Shown: positions 45,933 through 55,405 of the stretch, piece after piece | How positions within the stretch are numbered: the stretch's first letter is position 1 | How the letters are laid out: every line of letters starts with the position of its first letter | Assembly: GCF_900090205.1 (NCBI RefSeq) | Contig: NZ_LT607802.1 | Location: 839,846-903,845 of the forward strand | DNA from: Vogesella sp. LIG4 | GTDB lineage: Bacteria; Pseudomonadota; Gammaproteobacteria; Burkholderiales; Chromobacteriaceae | Reading direction: 5' to 3' | DNA length: 64,000 bases | Translations under genes and position numbers: made by a program | The notes under the pieces: generated by a model | The model's input: only the letters and a program-made list of their open reading frames with translations | What the model was told of the DNA's origin: nothing | Databases searched by the model: none

Positions 45933-46853
45933 TTAGTAGCGGATCTTCGGATCAAGCAGGGCGTAGGCCAGGTCAACCAGCAGGTTGAGCACTACGGCCA
46001 CCACGGTAACCAGCACCACCAGACCCAGTACCAGGGTGTAGTCGCGGTTGGCCGCACCGTTCACGATCAGCTTGCCAAGACCTGGCAGGGAAAACACCGA
46101 CTCGGTCACCACCGCGGCGGTGATGGAGGAAATCGCCAGCGGGCCCAGTACCGACACCACCGGCATCAGCGCCGGCTTCAGCGAATGGCGGAACACGATG
46201 GTGCGCAGCGGCAGGCCCTTGGCCTTGGCGGTGCGGATGAAGTTGGAGTTCAGCACCTCGATCAGGCTGCCACGCATCACGCGGCCGATGGTGGACACGT
46301 TGATGAAGGTGAGCAGCGCCATCGGCAGCAGCATGTAGGCGATCTGGAAATCGTTCCAGCCACCGGCCGGCGATACCTTCAGCCAGATGGCGAACACCAT
46401 GATCAGCACCGGGCCGATGATGAAGGACGGGAAGGCACTGCCCAGGTTGCCGATCAGCATCACCAGGTAGTCGACCATGCTGTTCTGGCGCAGGGCGGCA
46501 ATGATGCCAAGGCCAACACCGATGAACACGGAGATCAGCAGCGAGCCGCCACCGATGGCCAGCGATACCGGCAGCGCATTGGCCACCAGGTCGTTCACGC
46601 TCCAGTCGGCGTAGCGGAAAGAGGCGCCCAGGTCACCCTGCAGCAGGCTCTTCAGGTAATAGAGGTATTGTTGCCACAGCGGCAGGTCGAGGTGGTATTT
46701 GGCTTGCAGGTTGGCAAGCACGGCCTCGGACACCTTGCGTTCGCTGTCGAACGGGCCACCCGGGGTGGCATGCAACATCAGATAACAGACGGTGATGACG
46801 AGCAACAGCGTGGGAATCGTCATCAGTACGCGGCGAAAAGCGTAAGACCACAT
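45933..46853 (-). CDS. oppB: Oligopeptide ABC permease OppB
   Basis: Inner-membrane permease of 306 residues, starting MWSYAFRRVLMTIPTLLLVI, with six helices and the EAA loop IRTAKAKGLPLRTIVFRHSLKP. PGGPFDSE after the first helix is typical of OppB. GGAGT before ATG 46853 sets the start; a longer frame has no site. It is separated from oppA by a 341-base gap with hairpins, as in other opp operons where the binding protein is made in excess. Confidence 0.92.
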   Translation of the reverse strand: MWSYAFRRVLMTIPTLLLVITVCYLMLHATPGGPFDSERKVSEAVLANLQAKYHLDLPLWQQYLYYLKSLLQGDLGASFRYADWSVNDLVANALPVSLAIGGGSLLISVFIGVGLGIIAALRQNSMVDYLVMLIGNLGSAFPSFIIGPVLIMVFAIWLKVSPAGGWNDFQIAYMLLPMALLTFINVSTIGRVMRGSLIEVLNSNFIRTAKAKGLPLRTIVFRHSLKPALMPVVSVLGPLAISSITAAVVTESVFSLPGLGKLIVNGAANRDYTLVLGLVVLVTVVAVVLNLLVDLAYALLDPKIRY

Positions 46854-47194
46854 AGAGGGGTACTCCAAGTCGGGGGGGCGAGTGTCCGGTCGGTGGAGCG
46901 ACAGCCAGGCTGCACTCGCCTGTCTCTTGTGAAGACAGCAGGCACCAGACACACCGACACACTACTAACAACTATAAACAAGCCGGGCATCCGTGATACG
47001 GGCCCGGCCTTGGACAGCGGGGAAGCTGCGCCTCCCCGCTCTGCATCAGGCACTTGGTATGTACACGATCTCGCGAGCTAGGGCGAAACAAGGCAAAAAT
47101 GGCTGCGGAAGCGGAATTTACACAAAGTAAATGAGCATTCCGAAGGCGTTTTTAACGCTGTATCGCCAACGCGCTGCAGATCGTGCACAGCCAC
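46854..47194. other. 341-base gap between oppA and oppB
   Basis: Contains a family B MITE-like element (47064-47185), then two strong hairpins, GCCGGGC.../...GCCCGGC (46982-47008) and AGCGGGGA/TCCCCGCT (47016-47040), and a leader to oppB. The hairpins have no T run and may stabilise the oppA message or partly stop transcription, which would lower oppBCDF relative to oppA. No gene is supported. Confidence 0.55.
47064..47185. repeat. Family B MITE-like element, copy 2
   Basis: CACGATCTCGCGAGCTAGGG and CGCTGCAGATCGTG ends with inverse-repeat character; centre TTTACACAAAGTAAATGAGC is itself palindromic. Opposite orientation to 20065-20175. It starts about 9 bases past the oppA stop. Confidence 0.8.
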
Positions 47195-48808
47195 TTAGTG
47201 CTTGATGATGTACAGGTCCTTGTTGCGGTAGCGGTCCATCGGGTTCTTGGTGGAGTAGCCACCAACGTAGGACTTGACCAGACGCGGTACGGTGTACTGC
47301 AGCAGCGGCAGCATCGGGTAGTCGTCCATGATCATCTTGGTAGCCTGGGTGAACAGCTGCTTGCGCTTGGCTGCATCCTGGGTCTGGTTACCTTGTTTGA
47401 TCAGTTCTTCTGCCTTCGGGTTGCAGTTGCCGTTGTCGTTCTGGTCGTTGTCGCACTGAACCAGCGCCAGGAAGGTGGTAGCGTCGTTGTAGTCGGCTAC
47501 CCAACCGTTACGGGCGATCTGGTAGTCATGGTCGTGGCGCTTCTTCAGCAGCACCTTGAACTCCATGTTTTCCATTTCGGTGTTCAGGCCCAGCTTGGAT
47601 TTCCACTCGGAAGCGGCGAAGATCGCCATCTTCTTGTGGTATTCACTGGTGTTGTAGGTGAACTTGATCTTGGTGCCCGGTTGCACGCCGGCAGCGGCCA
47701 GCAGCTTCTTGGCTTCAGCCACGCGCTGTGCCATCGGCCATTTCGCCCAGTCGTAAGCGGTTACGTCGGCGCCGGAGGTGCCGCGTACGATCACGCTGTA
47801 GGCCGGAACCTGGCCGTCGGCGGTGATCTTGGCGGACAGGATGTCACGGTCGATCACCATGGACAGCGCCTTGCGCACGCGCACGTCCTTCAGCAGCGGA
47901 TCCTTCACGTTGAAGGAGTAGTAACGCAGGCCCAGCATCGGCGCGTTGCGGATATCCTTCGGCAGTTCGGTCTTGTACTTGGCGTAGGTGTCAGGCGGCA
48001 GCTGGTAAACCCAGTCGTTTTCGCCGGACTGGAACAGTTTCACGTCGGCAAAGCCGTCTTCAACCGGCAGGTAGGTGACCTTGGTCAGCTGTACATTGCC
48101 CTTGTCCCAGTAGGTCGGGCTCTTTTCGATGATCAGCTTGCTGTTCACCATCCAGTCTTTCAGCACGAAAGCACCGTTGCTGACCAGCTTGCCCGGCTTG
48201 GTCCATTCCTTGCCGAACTTCTCGATGGCGGCTTTCGGCTCAGGGCCCAGCTGGGTGTTGGACACCAGTTCCGGCATGAAGGCTACCGGGTACGGGGTCT
48301 TGATTTCCAGGGTGAACTTGTCGATGGCTTTCACGCCGACTTCAGCCAGCGGTTTCTTGCCTTCAGCAACTTCCTTGCCGTTCAGCAGGAAAATGCCGTA
48401 GGTAGTAGCGTACGGAGAGGCAGTTTTCGGATCCAGGAAGCGACGGATACCGTATACGAAGTCGTCAGCGGTCACGCTGGAGCCGTCAGACCACTTGGCT
48501 GTCTTGCGCAGCTTGAATACCCAGGTAGTCGGGTCGGTCTGTTTCCAGGACTCGGCCACACCCGGCACTACCTTGCCGTCGGCGTCGGTAGCGGTCAGAC
48601 CTTCGAACAGGTCACGGGCGATGTTGTTGGCACCCACGGATTCGGCCAGTGCCGGGTCCAGGGATTCGGCTTCGGAACCGTTGTTACGGATCAGCTCCTG
48701 CTTGGCAGCCAGCTGTACGCCTGCCGGCACTTTGGCGGCAAAAGCCGGTGCAGCCAGGGCCATGGCAACGGAAGCGGCTACGACGCTGAAAGTCATCGCT
48801 TTTTTCAT
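47195..48808 (-). CDS. oppA: Periplasmic oligopeptide-binding protein OppA
   Basis: Captures peptides in the periplasm for OppBCDF. The 537-residue precursor has a signal peptide MKKAMTFSVVAASVAMALAA with cleavage near AFA-A, then the SBP_bac_5 fold: GSEAESLDPALAES, DLFEGLTATDADGKVVPGVA, KWSDGSSVTADDFVYGIRR and ALSMVIDRDI. GCAGGAGAAT before ATG 48808 fixes the start. A hairpin lies in its leader. Use of codons looks less extreme than in neighbours (more T-ending), as is common for highly expressed genes; that is a visual impression. Confidence 0.93.
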   Translation of the reverse strand: MKKAMTFSVVAASVAMALAAPAFAAKVPAGVQLAAKQELIRNNGSEAESLDPALAESVGANNIARDLFEGLTATDADGKVVPGVAESWKQTDPTTWVFKLRKTAKWSDGSSVTADDFVYGIRRFLDPKTASPYATTYGIFLLNGKEVAEGKKPLAEVGVKAIDKFTLEIKTPYPVAFMPELVSNTQLGPEPKAAIEKFGKEWTKPGKLVSNGAFVLKDWMVNSKLIIEKSPTYWDKGNVQLTKVTYLPVEDGFADVKLFQSGENDWVYQLPPDTYAKYKTELPKDIRNAPMLGLRYYSFNVKDPLLKDVRVRKALSMVIDRDILSAKITADGQVPAYSVIVRGTSGADVTAYDWAKWPMAQRVAEAKKLLAAAGVQPGTKIKFTYNTSEYHKKMAIFAASEWKSKLGLNTEMENMEFKVLLKKRHDHDYQIARNGWVADYNDATTFLALVQCDNDQNDNGNCNPKAEELIKQGNQTQDAAKRKQLFTQATKMIMDDYPMLPLLQYTVPRLVKSYVGGYSTKNPMDRYRNKDLYIIKH

Positions 48809-48833
48809 ATTCTCCTGCTCTCCTTGAACAAGA

Positions 48834-48858
48834 AACGACCTGCACGGCGCAGGTCGTT
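48834..48858 (-). promoter_or_regulatory. Leader hairpin 26 bases before oppA
   Basis: AACGACCTGC / GCAGGTCGTT stem with a 5-base loop, followed on the minus strand by TTTCTTGTT, close to the ribosome site. It could be an attenuator, an RNA stabiliser, or a leftover terminator for pyrC. Confidence 0.5.
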
Positions 48859-48900
48859 CTGAAAACAATCTGTGTGTATACAGTACGCAAAAGCGGAGCC

Positions 48901-48929
48901 ATTATGCACAGCAGACATAGCTGCTACAA
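48901..48929 (-). promoter_or_regulatory. Putative sigma-70 promoter of oppA
   Basis: On the minus strand TTGTAG, 17-base spacer, CATAAT, ending about 90 bases upstream of the oppA start. Confidence 0.5.
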
Positions 48930-49032
48930 GTACGAAAACCCGGTTTTCTGGCTAAACCCGCATGGATGCGTGGCATTTCATTCATAGAAATGTGGTAAAC
49001 ACACCATTTTCATGCCAAGGCATGAGTTCCAC

Positions 49033-50064
49033 TCATGGCAGGCATCGCCAGTGAACATGCTCTCCGGCACGCAGCGGCACCAGTTCTTCTTCACCATAGG
49101 CGAGCGTGGCCGGCAGCTGCCAGCTTTCTTTCACCAGCGTGATGGTATCGGCATTGCGTGGCAGGCCATAAAATGCCGGACCATTGAAACTGGCGAACGC
49201 TTCCAGCTTGTCCAGCGCGCCGGCCTGCTCGAAGGCTTCGGCATACAATTCGATGGCAGCGTTGGCGGTGTACATGCCGGCGCAACCACAGGCGGCCTCC
49301 TTGGTGTTGCGTGCGTGCGGCGCGCTGTCGGTACCCAGGAAGAACTTGCTGCTGCCGCTGGTGGCGGCGGCGACCAGTGCCTCGCGGTGCACTTCGCGCT
49401 TCAGTACCGGCAGGCAGTAGTGATGCGGGCGGATGCCGCCGGTGAACAGCGCGTTGCGGTTCATCAGCAGGTGGTGGGCGGTGATGGTGGCGGCCACGTT
49501 GTCCGGCGCGGCGGCCACGTACTCCGCCGCCTGGCGGGTGGTGATGTGCTCGAACACCACGCGCAGCTGCGGCAGGCGCTGCATCAGCGGTGCGAACACG
49601 GTATCGATGAACACCGCTTCGCGGTCGAACACGTCCACGCTCGGGTCGGTCACTTCGCCGTGCACCAGCAGCGGCATGCCCACTTCCGCCATCGCTTCCA
49701 GCGCCACCATGGCATTGGCCACGTCGCGCACGCCGGCATCGGAGTTGGTGGTGGCACCGGCCGGATACAGCTTGATGCCGTGCACGAAGCCGCTGGCCTT
49801 GGCCTTGCGCACTTCTTCCGCGGTGGTGGTCTCGGTCAGGTACAGCGTCATCAGCGGCTCGAAATGGCTGCCGGCCGGACGCGCGGCCAGAATGCGCTCG
49901 CGGTAGGCGGCGGCGGCTTCCACGGTGGTCACCGGCGGCTTCAGGTTGGGCATCACGATGGCGCGGCCCATCTGGCGGCAGGTATCCGGCAGCACCGCCT
50001 GCATGGCAATGCCGTCGCGCAGGTGCAGGTGCCAGTCGTCCGGGCGGGTAATGGTGAGTTTCAT
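49033..50064 (-). CDS. pyrC: Dihydroorotase (class II)
   Basis: Zinc enzyme of pyrimidine synthesis closing carbamoyl-aspartate to dihydroorotate. The 343-residue length and the start [17 protein letters not shown], with the HxH metal pair, fit E. coli-type Pyr[14 protein letters not shown] carries the carboxylated lysine; [14 protein letters not shown] and FLGTDSAPH supply the other ligands and the catalytic Asp. GAAAGG lies before ATG 50064. It is upstream of oppA on the same strand but with a separate promoter between. Confidence 0.95.
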   Translation of the reverse strand: MKLTITRPDDWHLHLRDGIAMQAVLPDTCRQMGRAIVMPNLKPPVTTVEAAAAYRERILAARPAGSHFEPLMTLYLTETTTAEEVRKAKASGFVHGIKLYPAGATTNSDAGVRDVANAMVALEAMAEVGMPLLVHGEVTDPSVDVFDREAVFIDTVFAPLMQRLPQLRVVFEHITTRQAAEYVAAAPDNVAATITAHHLLMNRNALFTGGIRPHHYCLPVLKREVHREALVAAATSGSSKFFLGTDSAPHARNTKEAACGCAGMYTANAAIELYAEAFEQAGALDKLEAFASFNGPAFYGLPRNADTITLVKESWQLPATLAYGEEELVPLRAGEHVHWRCLP

Positions 50065-50104
50065 GTCGGGCCTTTCACTTTCTAATGGGGCGAATCCGGT
50101 AAAA

Positions 50105-50130
50105 CGTTGGCCGCAAGCCTTACTTGCGGC
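50105..50130 (-). terminator. Motif-derived hairpin at the end of the TusA-like gene
   Basis: On the minus strand CCGCAAG TAAGG CTTGCGG, then CCAACGTTTTA. The right arm is part of a window-wide motif copy (CGTTGGCCGCA, 50105-50115); the stem overlaps the stop codon. Confidence 0.55.
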
Positions 50131-50350
50131 GGACAACGAGAAGAAACTTGCCTTCGGCGGTCACGGAGGATTCCAGCAGGGTATTGCCGGTCTGGCGGCA
50201 GAACGCCTCGAAATCCTTGGGGGCGCCCGGGTCGGTGGCCAGCACCGACAGCACCTGGCCGCTGTCCATGGTGGCCAGCGCCTTCTTGGAGCGCAGTATC
50301 GGTAGTGGGCAATTGAGACCGGAAAGATCCAGCTGTTGATCTGCTTGCAT
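50120..50350 (-). CDS. TusA-family sulfur carrier protein
   Basis: A 76-residue sulfurtransferase-like protein. [19 protein letters not shown] holds the conserved Cys14 in the CPLPI motif, the persulfide-carrying site of TusA/SirA proteins. Betaproteobacteria often have more than one such protein, so I do not assign a role in tRNA thiolation with certainty. ATG 50350 follows a GGGAGC site. It lies 55 bases upstream of pyrC on the same strand. Confidence 0.88.
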   Translation of the reverse strand: MQADQQLDLSGLNCPLPILRSKKALATMDSGQVLSVLATDPGAPKDFEAFCRQTGNTLLESSVTAEGKFLLVVRRK

Positions 50351-50423
50351 AGTCGCTCCCTGCTCGCTTAGTCGCTACAATAAACCGGTCATTTTAAATG
50401 AGCTTTCCCGCAAAACCCCAGCC

Positions 50424-51197
50424 ATGTGCGTCATTGCCCTCGCCTACAAGACTGCAGCCCTCGGCCCGCTGGTGCTGCTCGCCAACCGCGACGAGTATTA
50501 CCGCCGCCCGGCCGAGCCGTTGGCGTTCTGGCAGGACCAGCCGCAAACCCTGGGTGGGCGCGACCTGCAGGCCGGCGGCAGCTGGCTGGCCATCGACACC
50601 CGCGGCCGCCTGGCAGCGGTTACCCACATCCGCGACGGCCGCCCGCAAGCCGGCGCGCGCTCGCGCGGCGAATTGGTGCAGCGCTTTGTCAGCGGCGACG
50701 AGGACACGCTGGCCTATGCCCAGTGGCTGCGTGAACACCGTCACGAGTTCGGTGCCTTCAATCTGCTGTTCGGCCCCTACAATGACCTGCTGCACTTCAA
50801 CAGCCGCAGCGGCATGCTCAACCGCGTCAATCCCGGCATCCACCTGCTGTCCAACGCCGACATGGACACGCCCTGGTTCAAGTGCGAACGCCTGCGCGCG
50901 CGCATGCAGAGCCTGCGCCGGCCGCCGCAGGAGGCGGAAGTGCTGCCCTGGCTGAGCGACAGCACCGCGGCCGAGATGGCGGAACTTCCCAATACCGGCG
51001 TCGGTCTGGCGATGGAAAAAATGCTGTCGCCGATTTTTATCGTAGGCCGCGACTATGGTACGCGCGCCTCTTCCCTGCTGACCGTCGCCGCCCGTGGCGA
51101 GGTCAGCTTTTCCGAAATCAGCTGGGGCATGGGCGGTCGCGAAACCGGGCGCCGCCGCTACCAGCTGCGTATCGGACAAACCAGGACAACACCTTGA
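50424..51197 (+). CDS. NRDE family protein (TANGO2-like)
   Basis: A 257-residue protein beginning MCVIALAY and containing VLLANRDEYYRRPAEPLAFW, the NRDE signature, plus GGRDLQAGGSWLAIDTRGRLAAVT and FNLLFGPYND. Cys2 could be an N-terminal nucleophile after methionine removal, as in the Ntn fold; this is inference. Function is unknown in bacteria. Its stop overlaps the TTG start of the CNP1-like gene. Confidence 0.88.
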   Translation: MCVIALAYKTAALGPLVLLANRDEYYRRPAEPLAFWQDQPQTLGGRDLQAGGSWLAIDTRGRLAAVTHIRDGRPQAGARSRGELVQRFVSGDEDTLAYAQWLREHRHEFGAFNLLFGPYNDLLHFNSRSGMLNRVNPGIHLLSNADMDTPWFKCERLRARMQSLRRPPQEAEVLPWLSDSTAAEMAELPNTGVGLAMEKMLSPIFIVGRDYGTRASSLLTVAARGEVSFSEISWGMGGRETGRRRYQLRIGQTRTTP

Positions 51198-51769
51198 AAC
51201 AGCTTGCTCGTACCCTGACCCTTTCGCTGCTGCTGGCCGCTGCGGCCAACCCTGCCCATGCCGACATGGCCAAGGACCGCCCTGACCGGACCAGCCGTTT
51301 CAACTCTTATCAGGAAGGCCCGGCCTGGCAGGAAGGCCAGCAAGCACTGCCCCCCTTTCCGGAAGCCGTGAAATGGGTGGAATTGCCGATGCCGGCCAGT
51401 ATCCGCGGCAAGATTTTCATCGGCATTGACGACCTGCAGCGCGGTGATGATGAAGTGGTCCGCTATACCCTGCGCCAGCAGAGCAGCAGCGGCATCGACA
51501 ACATCAGCCGTGAAGGCCTGCATTGCATGCAGCGCAACCTGCGCATCTACGCCTTTGGCGATACCGTCAACAAGCGCTGGATCGAATCGCAAAACGGCAC
51601 CTGGCGGCACCTGACCGATGCCGACATGCTGCGCCGCAGCCTGGTGGAAGCCATGTGCCCCAAGGGTTGGACCCCGCCCAACCGCGAGGAGATCCTGGTC
51701 AACCTGAACCGGGCTGGCGGCATCGACCGCTCCACCCCGCTGGACAAGCCGCACAAGATCAAGGACTGA
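51194..51769 (+). CDS. CNP1-like family exported protein
   Basis: A 191-residue protein with a signal peptide (LARTLTLSLLLAAAANPAHA). WQEGQQALPPFPEAVKWVEL, then FIGIDDLQRGDDEVVRYTL and GIDNISREGLHCMQRNLRIYAFG match the CNP1-like family of betaproteobacteria; function unknown. The start is TTG 51194, inside TTGA with the NRDE stop, and AGGACA precedes it. Two cysteines may pair in the periplasm. A window-wide motif copy (51241) encodes part of the signal peptide. A terminator follows. Confidence 0.8.
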   Translation: MKQLARTLTLSLLLAAAANPAHADMAKDRPDRTSRFNSYQEGPAWQEGQQALPPFPEAVKWVELPMPASIRGKIFIGIDDLQRGDDEVVRYTLRQQSSSGIDNISREGLHCMQRNLRIYAFGDTVNKRWIESQNGTWRHLTDADMLRRSLVEAMCPKGWTPPNREEILVNLNRAGGIDRSTPLDKPHKIKD

Positions 51770-51781
51770 GCCCAGCTCACG

Positions 51782-51812
51782 AAAAAAGCCGCGACATCCT
51801 CGCGGCTTTTTT
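51782..51812. terminator. Bidirectional terminator between the CNP1-like gene and lpxC
   Basis: AAAAAAGCCGCGA / TCGCGGCTTTTTT with a short loop, T-rich both ways. Confidence 0.9.
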
Positions 51813-51826
51813 CATGGTATCTGGCG

Positions 51827-52741
51827 TTACAGCACTTCCGGCAGGCGGTGGAAGCTGGACGGCACCTCGTCCGGCTGCGAAAAGGACACGAACTCCCAGG
51901 CGTCCGGGGTATCCAGCAGCACGCGCAGCAGCTTGTTGTTGAGCGCATGGCCCGATTTGTGGCCGCTGAAAGCGGCAATCAGCGGATGGCCGACGATGTA
52001 CAGGTCGCCGATCGCATCCAGTATCTTGTGGCGCACGAACTCGTCGGGGAAACGCAGCCCCTCCGGATTGAGTACGTACTCATCGTCGATCACGATGGCG
52101 TTATTGAGGTTGCCGCCACGCCCCAGGCCGTGCTGGCGCATGTATTCCACTTCGTGCATGAAGCCGAAAGTGCGCGCGCGGCTGATCTCGTCGATATACG
52201 AGCGCGAGGCGAAATCGATGTGCACCTTCTGCGGTGCGCGGTTGAATGCCGGGTGGTTGAATTCTATCGACAGCTCCACGCTGAAGCCCTCGTGCGGCAG
52301 CAGTTTTACCCACTTGTCGCCTTCTACCACTTCCACCGGCTTTTTCACCCGGATGAACTTCTTCGGCCTGGCCTGTTCCTCGATGCCAGCCGTCTGCAAC
52401 AGGAAGATGAACGGTGCGGCAGAGCCATCCATGATGGGAATCTCTGCCGCCGTTACATCTACAACCACGTTATCGATGCCCAGCCCTGCAAAAGCCGACA
52501 TCAAATGCTCGATCGTGCCGACACGCACGCCGGTGGTAGTCACCAGCGTCGAGGAGAGGCGCGTGTCGTTCACGAGCGACGGTTGTACCGCCACCTCGAC
52601 CGGCTCGGGCAGGTCGGTGCGGCGAAAGACGATGCCGGTGTCGGGCGCAGCCGGGTGCAGGGTGAGTTTCACCCGCTCGCCGGAATGCAGGCCAACGCCG
52701 GTTGCGCTGATCGTCTGTTTCAGCGTGCGCTGCAGGATCAT
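51827..52741 (-). CDS. lpxC: UDP-3-O-acyl-N-acetylglucosamine deacetylase
   Basis: Zinc amidase, the first committed step of lipid A synthesis. The 304-residue protein starts [20 protein letters not shown]. Zinc ligands H79 (GTIEHLMSA), H238 and D242 ([12 protein letters not shown]) and the general acid H265 (SGHKSGH) are present. It is the last gene of the dcw run, 94 bases after ftsZ, as in many proteobacteria. A small hairpin stands in that gap. Confidence 0.96.
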   Translation of the reverse strand: MILQRTLKQTISATGVGLHSGERVKLTLHPAAPDTGIVFRRTDLPEPVEVAVQPSLVNDTRLSSTLVTTTGVRVGTIEHLMSAFAGLGIDNVVVDVTAAEIPIMDGSAAPFIFLLQTAGIEEQARPKKFIRVKKPVEVVEGDKWVKLLPHEGFSVELSIEFNHPAFNRAPQKVHIDFASRSYIDEISRARTFGFMHEVEYMRQHGLGRGGNLNNAIVIDDEYVLNPEGLRFPDEFVRHKILDAIGDLYIVGHPLIAAFSGHKSGHALNNKLLRVLLDTPDAWEFVSFSQPDEVPSSFHRLPEVL

Positions 52742-52780
52742 GAATACATCCCTGACAAATTGATTGCGGCAATTTTATCA

Positions 52781-52799
52781 CAGGGCTTTTCACGCCCTG
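52781..52799. promoter_or_regulatory. Small hairpin between ftsZ and lpxC
   Basis: CAGGGC / GCCCTG with loop TTTTCAC; followed on the minus strand by an AT-rich GTGATAAAATTG that could be a -10 for an lpxC promoter. Confidence 0.35.
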
Positions 52800-52835
52800 A
52801 TTGATTCATCCGCCGCCTTCAATAAGCAGGAACTA

Positions 52836-54023
52836 TCAGTCAGCCTGTTTGCGCAGGAAGGCCGGAATGTCGTAGGACTCGCTTACTTCCGGATCGGAAA
52901 AGTCCGCGGACATCGGTGCACGGCGGTTGCGACCACCGCGAATCACTGCCGGGGCTTCCAGATCGGCGTAGTTCACTTCCATGGCGACATTGTCGGTGCC
53001 GGTCTTCAGCACTTTGATGTAGTCCGGGCGCTCGGTGCGGCCGGATTGCGGCTTCTGACCGAGGCCGGTGGCGATCAGCGTCACGCGGATGGTGTCTTCC
53101 GGCATGTCTTCCACTTCGGCGGTACCGAATTTCACCTGGGCATCTTCGTCGGCGTACTGACGGATGATGCTCATGATCTCGCGGTATTCGCTCATCTTCA
53201 GGCAGCCCGGGGCGGTGGAGATGTTCACCAGCACGCCACGCGCACCTTCCAGGGTAATGTTGTCCAGCAGCGGGCTGGCCACGGCCTGCTCGGCGGCCAC
53301 GCGGGCGCGGTCGATGCCGGAAGCGTAGGCGGAACCCATCATGGCCAGGCCCATTTCGCCCATCACCGCGCGTACGTCGGCGAAGTCGACGTTGATCAGG
53401 CCCGGGCAGGTAATCACTTCCGAGATACCGGCCACGGCGCCCTTGAGCACGTCGTCGGCGGCGCGGAAGGCTTCGCGCATGGTGACGTCTTCACCCAGCA
53501 CGGCCATCAGTTTCTCGTTCGGGATCACGATCAGCGAATCCACGTGCTTCTTCAGCAGGTCGATGCCATCGCCGGCCACGCGGGTGCGGCGGCCTTCGTG
53601 TTCGAACGGGCGGGTAACCACGCCCACGGTGAGGATGCCCAGTTCCTTGGCCACTTCGGCCACTACCGGTGCAGCGCCGGTACCGGTACCGCCGCCCATG
53701 CCGGCAGTCACGAACACCATATTGGCGCCACGCAGCATCTCGGCGATGCGTTCACGGTCTTCCAGGGCGGCGCTGCGGCCAACCTCCGGGTTGGCGCCAG
53801 CGCCCAGGCCGCGGGTCAGGTTGTTGCCCAGTTGCAGTTTCAGCGCCGATTTATTGCGCTGCAGGGCTTGTGCATCGGTATTGGCGCAGATGAATTCCAC
53901 GCCGGATACCTTGCTGTCGATCATGTTGTCGATGGCGTTGCAGCCGCCACCGCCTACACCGATCACCTTGATCACTGCCGCGTTGGCAGTCTCTTGCATT
54001 ACTTCGAATACCATGCCGCTCAT
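52836..54023 (-). CDS. ftsZ: Cell division GTPase FtsZ
   Basis: Tubulin-like GTPase forming the division ring. The 395-residue protein has VIGVGGGGCNAIDNMI, the tubulin signature GGGTGTG at 110-116, NVDFADVRAVM (T7 loop), and the C-terminal peptide YDIPAFLRKQAD that binds FtsA. GGAGAGG before ATG 54023; a later ATG at codon 4 is possible. A motif copy lies inside at 53774. A deleted MITE-like element separates it from ftsA. Confidence 0.97.
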   Translation of the reverse strand: MSGMVFEVMQETANAAVIKVIGVGGGGCNAIDNMIDSKVSGVEFICANTDAQALQRNKSALKLQLGNNLTRGLGAGANPEVGRSAALEDRERIAEMLRGANMVFVTAGMGGGTGTGAAPVVAEVAKELGILTVGVVTRPFEHEGRRTRVAGDGIDLLKKHVDSLIVIPNEKLMAVLGEDVTMREAFRAADDVLKGAVAGISEVITCPGLINVDFADVRAVMGEMGLAMMGSAYASGIDRARVAAEQAVASPLLDNITLEGARGVLVNISTAPGCLKMSEYREIMSIIRQYADEDAQVKFGTAEVEDMPEDTIRVTLIATGLGQKPQSGRTERPDYIKVLKTGTDNVAMEVNYADLEAPAVIRGGRNRRAPMSADFSDPEVSESYDIPAFLRKQAD

Positions 54024-54086
54024 TTTTCCTCTCCTGTAAAAAGATGAGCTATTGACGGACTACTTACCTGTGTAACGTGTACTGCT

Positions 54087-54143
54087 CACGACCTGCTGCG
54101 CTAGGGCGATACTGCGTCGAACCGCCCAGCTCGCCGGATCGTG
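54087..54143. repeat. Family B MITE-like element, internally deleted copy between ftsA and ftsZ
   Basis: CACGACCTGCTGCGCTAGGG (left end) joined to CAGCTCGCCGGATCGTG (right end) without the middle found in the long copies. Confidence 0.7.
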
Positions 54144-54152
54144 GATAAACGC

Positions 54153-55391
54153 TTAGAAGTTGCCGGCGAACCACGCCTTCATCTTCTGGAACATCTGCCC
54201 TACGCCGGCGCCATCGGATTTGAGGCCCGCGCGGGGTTGCATCTGGTCCTTGCCGTACAGCAGGAGGCCCACGCCGGTCGAGAAGCGCGGGTTCTTCACT
54301 ACTTCCGACAAGCCACCTACATACTTGGGTACGCCGATGCGCACCGGCATGTGGAACACTTCTTCCGCCAGTTCCACCATGCCCGGCATCAGGCTGGCGC
54401 CACCGGTCAGCACCATGCCGGAGGACAGCACCTCCTCGAAGCCGCTGCGGCGCAGTTCCTGCTGCACCAGCTGGAACAGCTCTTCCACCCGCGGCTCGAT
54501 CACTTCGGCCAGGGTGGCGCGCGACATCTGGCGCGGCCCGCGTTCGCCCACGCCCGGCACTTCAATCATCTGCGACGGGTCGGCCAGGCCTACCAGCGCC
54601 ACACCGTGCTGCATCTTGATGTCCTCGGCTTCCTTGGTCGGGGTACGCAGCGCCATGGCGATATCGTTGGTGATCTGGTCACCGGCGATGGGAATCACCG
54701 CGGTATGGCGGATGGCGCCGTTGGCGTACACCGCGATATCGGTAGTGCCACCGCCGATGTCGATCAGGCACACGCCCAGCTCGCGCTCGTCCTCGGACAG
54801 CACGGCGTTGGCCGAGGCCATCGGCTGCAGCACCAGGTCGGACACTTCCAGCCCGCAGCGGCGCACGCACTTGGCCACGTTCTGCGCGGCGGATACCGCG
54901 CCGGTGACGATGTGCACCTTGGCTTCCAGCCGCACGCCGCTCATGCCCAGCGGCTCGCGCACGCCTTCCTGGCCATCGATGCTGTATTCCTGGGTCAGGA
55001 TGTGCAGCACCTGGTGATCCGGCGGAATCGACACCGCGCGCGCGGTCTCGATCACGCGGTCGATGTCCATCTGCATCACTTCGCGGTCCTTGATCGCCAC
55101 CATGCCGTGCGAATTCACGCTCTTGATGTGGCTGCCGGCAATGCCGGTGAACACTTCGTTGATCTTGCAGTCGGCCATCAGCTCGGCCTCTTCCAGCGCG
55201 CGCTGGATCGCCTGCACGGTGGATTCGATATTCACCACCATGCCGCGCTTGAGGCCGCGCGAGGGCACCTGGCCCATGCCGACGATATTGATCTGGCCGT
55301 CTTCCAGCACTTCCGCCACGATCGCCACGATCTTCGACGTGCCGATGTCCAGGCCGACCAGCATGTTCTTGCTTTCCTTAGGTTTGCTCAC
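54153..55391 (-). CDS. ftsA: Cell division protein FtsA
   Basis: Actin-like protein tethering FtsZ to the membrane. The 412-residue protein has LVGLDIGTSKIVAIVAEV (phosphate 1), the 1C domain with RGLKRGMVVNIESTV, CLIDIGGGTTDIAVY (phosphate 2) and a C-terminal amphipathic tail MFQKMKAWFAGNF for membrane binding. GTG 55391 is chosen as start because GGAG stands six bases before it; an upstream TTG at 55409 is less likely. It begins 14 bases after ftsQ. Confidence 0.95.
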   Translation of the reverse strand: MSKPKESKNMLVGLDIGTSKIVAIVAEVLEDGQINIVGMGQVPSRGLKRGMVVNIESTVQAIQRALEEAELMADCKINEVFTGIAGSHIKSVNSHGMVAIKDREVMQMDIDRVIETARAVSIPPDHQVLHILTQEYSIDGQEGVREPLGMSGVRLEAKVHIVTGAVSAAQNVAKCVRRCGLEVSDLVLQPMASANAVLSEDERELGVCLIDIGGGTTDIAVYANGAIRHTAVIPIAGDQITNDIAMALRTPTKEAEDIKMQHGVALVGLADPSQMIEVPGVGERGPRQMSRATLAEVIEPRVEELFQLVQQELRRSGFEEVLSSGMVLTGGASLMPGMVELAEEVFHMPVRIGVPKYVGGLSEVVKNPRFSTGVGLLLYGKDQMQPRAGLKSDGAGVGQMFQKMKAWFAGNF

Positions 55392-55405
55392 CTGTCGCTC
55401 CAAGC

